This document shows, in pieces, positions 57,524-64,000 of a stretch of 64,000 nt of DNA (positions are counted from its first letter, which is position 1; every line of letters begins with the position of its first letter). The stretch comes from Galeopsis tetrahit. Taxonomy: Eukaryota; Streptophyta; Magnoliopsida; Lamiales; Lamiaceae. Below the pieces are notes generated by a model. The model ran no database searches. It saw nothing but the letters and a program-made list of their open reading frames with translations, and was not told where the DNA came from. The translations under genes were made by a program, and so were the position numbers. The stretch spans positions 25,532,565-25,596,564 of the forward strand of contig OY776125.1 in the NCBI GenBank assembly GCA_963675135.1, written 5' to 3'.

Positions 57524-58339
57524 TGAATCACCTATAATCACACCAATAAATATTTATGTATTGTTCCGTCGAAAAAGAACGCGCTCGGATCTCAGCCGTT
57601 CCTTTGCGAGCACTATCGATCAACTTCTTCAAATCGTTCGCCTTTGACAATCCTCGTGTGAATCTTCTCGTAGGTCCGAATTTGGCCTGCAAAAGTACAC
57701 CGGAGGGGGCCTCCGGCGTAGAAACTCCGACGCTCAAGTCAGAACTTATCGTAGGCGAAATCAAAGAGAAATTCCCCTGTATATCTAGGGGAATTCCGGC
57801 GAAGATCGTGAAGTCTCTCTTCACTCTTAGCGTATATTTTGTATGGTAGTGTGTATAATCAATAAAATGTGTGTATCGTAATAATAACTTAATTAAGAAT
57901 ATAGAAATAACCTTCTTTATATACCTGGTCCCTCTCTGCGGAGAGGGAGAGACCTATTCTCCCTGAATTCTCGGCATGTATCTGGGAATTCGGCCTCAAA
58001 TCTCCAAGGACTCGGCTCATCCCCCTGAAGACTCGGCTCTTCAGCTTATCCAGTCCTCTTTTCGTGGGTTTGAACAATTCCCAAGACTTAACCAAGGAAG
58101 ACAGGCTATAATTCCCTTCTTGGGCCAAATCTTCCCCAGCCCAAGACCTATTAATTTCTTCACATATGGGCCGAAGGCCCAATTTCTCTGATTTCCCTGA
58201 TTCCTCTACTCGAACCCAGGGGGTGTATTAATCCTGTTTCTTCAATATATTAACCTAATTACAACTATCATAACTTATCCCGTTTTCACGTGTCGACTCC
58301 TCCGGGAGCGACATATTTATCTACATCATGTATGATTCA
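57524..58339 (-). mobile_element. Solo LTR (816 bp), minus orientation
   Basis: Read on the minus strand it begins TGAATCATACATG and ends GGTGATTCA, an inverted TGAATCA...TGATTCA pair. Flanks ACGTT (57519-57523) and AGGTT (58340-58344) match 4/5. A TATA-like GGTATATAAAGAAGG lies at 57911-57925 on the minus strand. No polyprotein, primer-binding site or polypurine tract adjoins it. Open frames in it (57528-57849 and 57889-58191) are part of the LTR. It is GC-richer than its surroundings. The superfamily (Gypsy or Copia) is not certain. Confidence 0.7.
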
Positions 58340-58344
58340 AGGTT

Positions 58345-59904
58345 CCCTTTTGCATAAGATCCTCCCGTATAGAATCGAGCCTCCCCTCAATCAAGTGTGG
58401 AATGTATCATAGATTCATGTGCATCCAATTTTATTTTTTTATCATTTTAAAATAATTTTTGCACTCATGCAATGATTAGCCGTTTTCCTAATTTATTACC
58501 TTAAATAGTTAGTCTTCCTACACTTGAACACGTCCATTTATTTATTTATTTTTTATGATAGAACACTTCCAAATTATATTGTGGATAATATAAATCCATT
58601 TATGGGACCTATCAAACTAATTTAAGGCTGGAATTAGAATATATAACCATTATTTAGAAAAGCTTAACAAATATATAGGTCTGAAAAAAGAAGAAATATT
58701 ATTTTTGTGAGTGGGGACTCATCTAGAATGCTCTCCAAAATTCCAAATTATTGACCAGCTGGTATTGCATAAAACAATTATACCATATATGAAACAACTA
58801 AGGTTATTAAACCAACAAAATTTTATGAAACGACTAATATAGTTTAAAATCCACTCAAATTACTTTTAAAAAAAATAAAATCCACTCAAATTAAATGTAA
58901 ACTACTTTTCTGACAAAATTTAGCCATAATGTATCCAACAATTTAAAATTTTTATTTTAGGCTAAAGTCTACTTTGTTATTTGTGATAAATTTTTAAGTA
59001 GGGCCAAATCTAGCATTTTTAATAAACAGTCGGGTCTGAAAATCTATTTAAAGTCTTCTTAAGACAATATCACCTTAAATTTTAAATTTATAAGTACTTA
59101 AATTAATATTGTAATTTTAAATTGGTTTGTTTTGTTCTATTTTTAACGAGAGATTTATGATTTATTATGATCGAGTTTTTTTATTTGAATACTATATACT
59201 ATATATTAATATAAAAAATAGTTATTTAATACAATAGGAGTATTTTATATTGGACAAAAATATATATGTGCATACATATAAAAAAAAAAACTTTTGTAAA
59301 ACCTAAGTGTACATGAGTAAACAACCTTTAAAAAACCTAATCCTGGCATCTTTACTAAAATGGTCGAGCTGACATGAGCTATAGAAGATCGATCGGACCG
59401 TAAATTCTTATTGGATAGTTTGACTTGTTTTCACCTCTATTAAAATTATATTTAGTCTTAAAAATATATTAAGAGAATTTATTTCCTATTAAAAGCATAC
59501 TTAATCTTAAAAAGTATACTAGGATAATTTAATGTGTAGCGAATAAAAAATAAGACAATTGTATATGTATAATTATATAATATTATAATTTATAAATAAA
59601 GCTATGAATTGCACAATGTCGATTAACTTTTTAGATTTGTGGTCTTTGATTTTTTTATTTTTTAAATCAAAGACGTTTCAATTTATTAGTACGAACATGA
59701 TGAACGAGAAAGGTTATTCATAAAAAGTAGGTCACTCGACCCAATAATTAGAACTCGAATAATTTCTGACAATCCTAGCTAATTTATGTGTCATGGTATT
59801 GACATCTCGATTCACTCATCTAACATAACAATTTGGAAAAGGCTCTCACTAGCCGTCTACAATCATTGATAATATCTCCAAAGACGGAATAATCAGCCAC
59901 TGTA
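58345..59904. other. AT-rich intergenic DNA
   Basis: No gene, RNA or clear transposon is recognised. Confidence 0.45.
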
Positions 59905-60274
59905 CTTGAGACCAGTGACGGACCCAAGATGCATGTATATTCTTGAACTTTAAATATAAAGAATTTATTTGATATCAAATTTTTTAAGTGGAGACAATTT
60001 TGAAAACCCTAAAATCTGAAAAACCCTAAATTCAATAAGAAGACAAAAGAATGGAATAAAAATAATTGTGGTGGACCAACCAAAATAATAAAGAAAGATA
60101 AAAAAGTTAAATTAATAATAAATTTTTTTTACCTTCAATATCTAAAATTAATGGGACATATTTTTCTTGATCTCTGTTTTGAAAGCTCTGCGTGCGTTGA
60201 ATGAAAAGGAGGAGACACTATATTTTTTTATTTCACGATGATTTGATATTGCGAATATTAGTAGTCGACTAATA

Positions 60275-61312
60275 GTGGAATCTTTGTATGGTTCTTTTAG
60301 GGAGTGTGTGCAGTTTTATATTAATAATAACAAAAGGCGTAAGATGTGGTCATCGTGGTGGTTTAATCTTATTAAATATGTTGGGTCGAAGGATTGGTTT
60401 TGGGATAACTGTTCCATGGTGGTGGGTAATGGCAATTCTTTTCGGTTTTGGGAGGACAATTGGGTGGGGGGAAAGTGTCTTAAATCTTTGTTCCCTAGGT
60501 TATACAGAATTGATAAGGAAAAAAGTTGTTTAATCGCTGATAGAATTAAGTGGGTAGATGGAAATTGGCACGTTCATTGGAATTGGGAAATGCCTCTTTT
60601 GGAGAGAGAGAGAGAGAGGAGGGTTACTAATGATATTGCTGAGAGTATTGGCAGGTTCTTATCTTTTTCCGAGCATGACGACTACTGGATTTGGAAGCTG
60701 GAAAATATGGGGATATATTCCGTAAAATCGGCCTACAATAGGCTGCTCGAGAGTCAAACTATAGACAACCCGGAGGTGGAGGCTCTAAGCTTGATTTGGA
60801 CGAAAGGTGTTCCACTCAAAGTTGGGGCGTTCTCATGGAGATTGTTGCAAGATAAAATTCCCACACTCTCAAACTTAAGAAGGAGAGGTGCTTATAATGA
60901 AAACTTCTCTTTACTATGTGGGTGGTGCGGCAGTAGTGAGGAGACAACAAATCATCTGTTCTTTCGGTGTAGCTATACTAACGGTCTTTGGATGAGGCTT
61001 TATCGTTGGTTCGAGGTGGTGTATACGGTAGGGAATTCTGCCCTTACTCATTTTAATTCTCACAGCAACTCTGCACAAGACAGTAGGCAGCTTGTTTGGA
61101 GGATGTTGTGGCATTGCTTTGTTTGGTGTATCTGGAGAGCTAGGAACAAGATGTCTTTCAACGGGGAAGCATTAGATGAAGACTCTATTTTTGGGAACAT
61201 CACGCTTATGGCATTTAGATGGGTCAAAACTCATTATTTTATTTATAGCTGGGTTACGTATGATGAATGGAAGAGGGAACCTTTGATGTGTACTCCCTCC
61301 GCCCGCTTATAA
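60275..61312 (+). pseudogene. LINE ORF2 C-terminal fragment with zf-RVT domain
   Basis: This is an open frame of 345 codons. The zf-RVT domain (PF13966) of plant LINE reverse transcriptases is clear: YSVKSAYNRLLE, then LIWTKGVPLKVGAFSWRLL, DKIPTLSNLRRRG, and the zinc-binding CGWCGSSEETTNHLFFRC. WHCFVWCIWRARNKMSFNG follows. The polymerase domain itself, upstream, was lost at insertion. The last residues (CTPSARL) and the stop are read from the Stowaway MITE, so the native end is gone. The frame is intact but is not a functional gene. ATG 60275 is fortuitous, since the frame is open further upstream. Confidence 0.88.
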
Positions 61313-61525
61313 GTGTTACGTTACTTTTTGGCACAAAGATTAAGAAAAGTGATTAAATAATAGATATAGTACAAGTGATGTGATTGAGAGAGGAGAGAGA
61401 TAGAGAGAAAAAGTAAGATATAAAGTGAAGTGTAAGAAAAAATACTTACCAAAAAAGGTATGAGAAGCTTATAGGCGGACTGACCAAAATGGTAAAATGG
61501 GAAGCTTATAGGCGGACGGAGGGAG
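61293..61525. mobile_element. Stowaway-type MITE inside the LINE
   Basis: TA plus CTCCCTCCGCCCGCTTATAAG at the left mirrors CTTATAGGCGGACGGAGGGAG plus TA at the right (TA at 61291-61292 and 61526-61527). It is a subfamily sister of 16167-16366. The LINE 3' untranslated text resumes after it. Confidence 0.88.
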
Positions 61526-61722
61526 TATTTGTTAACTTATTATCTTCTCTTCTTTTTTTCCATTTTTTAGTTTGATGTATTGATATTTCTCGTTTATTTG
61601 GGGTATTCCTGATACCCATGAATAAGATTTGGCTGTTTCCAAAAAAAAAAAAAAAAAGTAGCCGACTATGCAACCACTTTTCAAGTACTGCCCGCCATAT
61701 ATAATTCACACTACCATATATA

Positions 61723-61724
<2 letters not shown>

Positions 61725-61752
<28 letters not shown>
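61725..61752. repeat. AT microsatellite
   Basis: An uninterrupted alternating TA run, likely polymorphic. Confidence 0.85.
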
Positions 61753-61758
<6 letters not shown>

Positions 61759-61836
61759 TATTATTTAAATATTTGTATATGTAAAATTACAAAAATACCC
61801 TCATAAAATTTGCAATGGTGGGGGGTCCACGGGCCC

Positions 61837-62397
61837 TAGGGCTGGCAAATCGTGCTATCGTGTCGTGTTTCGTGTCGACACGATAGTGACACGACACGAT
61901 AAGGTCAAACACGAACACAACACGATAAGAATCTGTGTCGACACGACACGAACACGATAATTTTCGTGTCGACACGACACGACACGACACGATAACAACA
62001 CGATAATTTTTGTGTCGACGTGACACGACACGATAACGACACGTAACACGATAACGACACGATAAGAAAATAAATTAATTTAAAATTGTATTAAATATAT
62101 AAAAAATAATATATTTATATAAATATAAAAAATTATCGTGTTATTATCAGATACGTGTCATTATCGTGTCGTGTCATATCAGGTAAATAACAGGTTAACG
62201 GGTTGTTAACAGGTTAATGGGTTACCTATTAATTTTATCGTGCTTAACGGGTTGACACGAACCCGACACGAAATTTTCGTGTCGTTATCAGGTCGACCCG
62301 ATAACGACACGAACCCGATAAGGCCAAACACTAACCCGCAATTTTCGTGTCGGATTCGTATCGTGCTATCGTGTTGTGTCGAAAATTGCCACCCCTA
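61837..62397. mobile_element. hAT MITE built of CGTGTCG/CGACACG repeats
   Basis: TAGGGCTGGCAAATCGTG at the left mirrors AAAATTGCCACCCCTA at the right. ACGGGCCC is duplicated exactly at 61829-61836 and 62398-62405. The body is dense with CGACACGATAACGACACG text on both strands, and open frames here (for example 61787-62049 -) are repeat translations. Confidence 0.92.
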
Positions 62398-62439
62398 ACG
62401 GGCCCCTGGGCATTACCTGCGTCCGTCTCTGCTTGAGAC

Positions 62440-63450
62440 AACATCCACAACCAATTAACTTGGCGTCCATATCAACTAAACTCCAAATCTTTGATCCACG
62501 AAAGTGTCTCGTGTAATCTGATCGCTTCCCCTTCATAAGAACTATACATTCCCGACATGATATGCGAATGATTGAAAACATGATTTCCACGATGATCATG
62601 CCTGATATATAATTTCGAAACACATCCCCCCTCTCACTAAAAAAGCAACATCAATATAGCTTTAATGAAATCAAATGGAGGCCTGTGCCAAGCCATGCAG
62701 TGACCAGTCGCGGATCCCCGACCTTTCTTCCGGTTAGTCGTCTCCCACTCTTTAAAATACATGTGTGATTGGTACTTTAATTGAAACGATTTATCTCAAT
62801 AATTATACACCTATCAATCTTTAGGGCTTCTTTAAATTGGACTATATGTTGAACTTAAAATTACATTATTTTTTGTAAAATTATACAAACATAAATTTTC
62901 AAATATACTTTCACATATAACAATAAAGATTTCATTTATAATACTAAGCATGTATATTATTAAACCAGAGTATTTCAAACACTTTACTCAGTTTATTTAT
63001 GAAAATAACTAAGACACATAAAAAAAAAAAAAAGGAACACATGAATAATTTTTGAAATATATGGAGTAATAAATTGAGAATTATTAGCAAAAAAATTTCC
63101 AAATGTTAAAAAGTATTTCCGCAACAGACAAAACATGCTCTTGAGAAATTAATTGCAAAAAAATATTTGCAAATGTAAAAAAGTAGTTTTGCAACAGACA
63201 AAAGATGAAAGCAACCTCAATCATTTCATCATATACTTTGATAAATTTATAATTCACATTTAATGTTGTAATTATTTATTTTTGGCCAGCCAACAAAAGA
63301 TGAAATGAAAGCTGTTATGCAATGGCCTTTACAGCCCTTTTGCCGTGTGCTTATTATAACTTTATATCCAATTGTATTCTCATCATTTTGTTAATTTCCC
63401 TTTTAATACTTTTGATTAAAAAAAATCCCCTTTCATACCACTATTATATG
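62440..63450. other. Intergenic DNA without recognised gene
   Basis: No domain, RNA gene or clear repeat is recognised. It is AT-rich after 62750. Confidence 0.45.
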
Positions 63451-63452
63451 TA

Positions 63453-63939
63453 CTCCCTCTGACTGATAATTCCAAAGTTAGAAACAAACATACCTTTAAC
63501 AAAATACACCGATTTTTTTATATATTAAAATTTTAAAAAGAGGTGAAAATATTTTTTGGACAATTGTATTGTTTATATTAAATTAAAATAAAAACTTGAT
63601 GATTTCATACATTATTTATCTATATTTACTATTTTTTCTGTTCACAAATAAATGATGTTTTAACATCATGCTATAACACAAATTAAATTACATTCATTTT
63701 AACTTTATAAAATACTTCTAATTTCTAACTGTGGGTGTGCGGTATTCGAAAAAAATCGATCGAATTCAATTTTTAGTTCGATTATGATTTTCATTTTTGT
63801 AAATTTCGATTTTTGATTCGGTAGCGATTTTATTATTCGAAAAAAATAGACCGAATTTTATTGTCAATACATAACTCTTTCTATTTTCTCAAAAAATGAA
63901 ATAACATAAAAACACCATTTATTTATAAATGGATGGAGT
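63453..63939. mobile_element. Possible Stowaway-type MITE, interrupted and degenerate
   Basis: TA plus CTCCCTCTGACTGATAATTCC at 63451 and TTATAAATGGATGGAG plus TA at about 63924-63941 could be the two ends. A TTCGATTTTTGATTCGGT-type segment at about 63730-63880 appears to be inserted between them. The pairing is uncertain. Confidence 0.4.
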
Positions 63940-64000
63940 ATTATATTGTCGACAAATATGACACATGAACTTCTAAAGCTCCGTCTAAATAATGTTTTGT

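Larger units (their letters stand above)
60272..61657 (+). mobile_element. 5'-truncated LINE with poly(A) tail and 11-bp target duplication
   Basis: The element begins inside its second ORF and ends in a 17-nt poly(A) run (61641-61657). GTAGTCGACTA at 60261-60271 and GTAGCCGACTA at 61658-61668 match at 10/11. 5' truncation, poly(A) and variable-length duplication are hallmarks of target-primed LINE insertion. A Stowaway MITE has entered its 3' part. Confidence 0.9.
59913..62431. mobile_element. hAT-family element, outer shell of a four-element nest
   Basis: The left end CAGTGACGGACCCA and the right end (inverse CAGAGACGGACGCA) are flanked by the perfect 8-bp repeat CTTGAGAC at 59905-59912 and 62432-62439. 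The right arm (AAATTACAAAAATACCC, GGTGGGGGGTCCACGGGCCC) matches the hAT element at 51921-52508. Removing the inserted LINE and hAT MITE with one target duplication each leaves roughly 550 bp, close to the 588 bp of that sister. Confidence 0.9.

Noticed and set aside
57528..58191. Four frames of 71-98 codons as possible genes
   Set aside because: They lie within the solo LTR, on both strands, with no known domain.
61787..62049. Minus-strand frames with RVVIVSCRVVSTRK-like repeats
   Set aside because: They are translations of CGTGTCG repeats in the hAT MITE.
1..64000. CRISPR array, prokaryotic operon, phage or plasmid backbone
   Set aside because: Repeats here lack regular unique spacers, genes have introns, and no prokaryotic ribosome-binding or replication features are present.

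Overview
This is nuclear DNA of a flowering plant, most likely a core eudicot. The reasons are long AT-rich spacers, genes split by GT-AG introns, plant-only proteins (CLC-d, phytocyanins, a DUF868 protein, a KMS/VMP1 protein, a plant cyclin T) and abundant plant transposons (Copia, LINE, MULE, hAT, Stowaway, a tRNA-derived SINE). I cannot name the species from the sequence. There is no CRISPR array, operon or prokaryotic signal.

Layout. 1-~850 is the 3' end of a Copia retrotransposon (RNase H tail, polypurine tract, LTR). 1367-4760 is a Mutator-like element (MULE) with ~280-bp terminal inverted repeats, a 10-bp target duplication and two convergent gene relics, one coding for a GRF zinc finger. 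5094-11081 is a second, unrelated MULE-like element full of tandem repeats. It shares its ends with an inverted copy at 35685-37428, which is a Pack-MULE carrying a broken short-chain dehydrogenase fragment. 11-16.4 kb is AT-rich and holds a dispersed minisatellite-bearing repeat, an unidentified coding relic, a tRNA-type SINE with a perfect 19-bp target duplication, and a Stowaway MITE with a hAT MITE inserted in it.

Gene core. Cyclin T-like gene (+, CDS 17345-22115, six coding exons, 405 aa); CLC-d anion channel/exchanger (+, CDS 23868-32017, 23 exons, 790 aa); two tandemly duplicated phytocyanin genes (-, 33771-34671 and 41279-42130) separated by the Pack-MULE and a decayed Copia element; a KMS/VMP1-like ER membrane protein (-, CDS 45228-49832, eight exons, 421 aa); and an intronless DUF868 gene (-, 54112-55008, 298 aa). 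For every multi-exon gene the exon lengths sum to a whole number of codons and the joins restore continuous family-like protein, so the models are internally consistent.

Right arm. 50-64 kb is mostly transposon-derived: a hAT element with a perfect 8-bp target duplication, a Copia LTR/primer-binding-site scrap, a solo LTR, and a four-element nest at 59.9-62.4 kb. In the nest, a hAT element holds a 5'-truncated LINE, which itself holds a Stowaway, plus a second hAT MITE. The genes appear to be independent housekeeping or cell-surface genes and show no sign of a shared pathway. The unusual content is the transposon stratigraphy, the captured dehydrogenase, the phytocyanin pair that differs at a copper-ligand position, and a 120-nt stop-free intron in the KMS gene.
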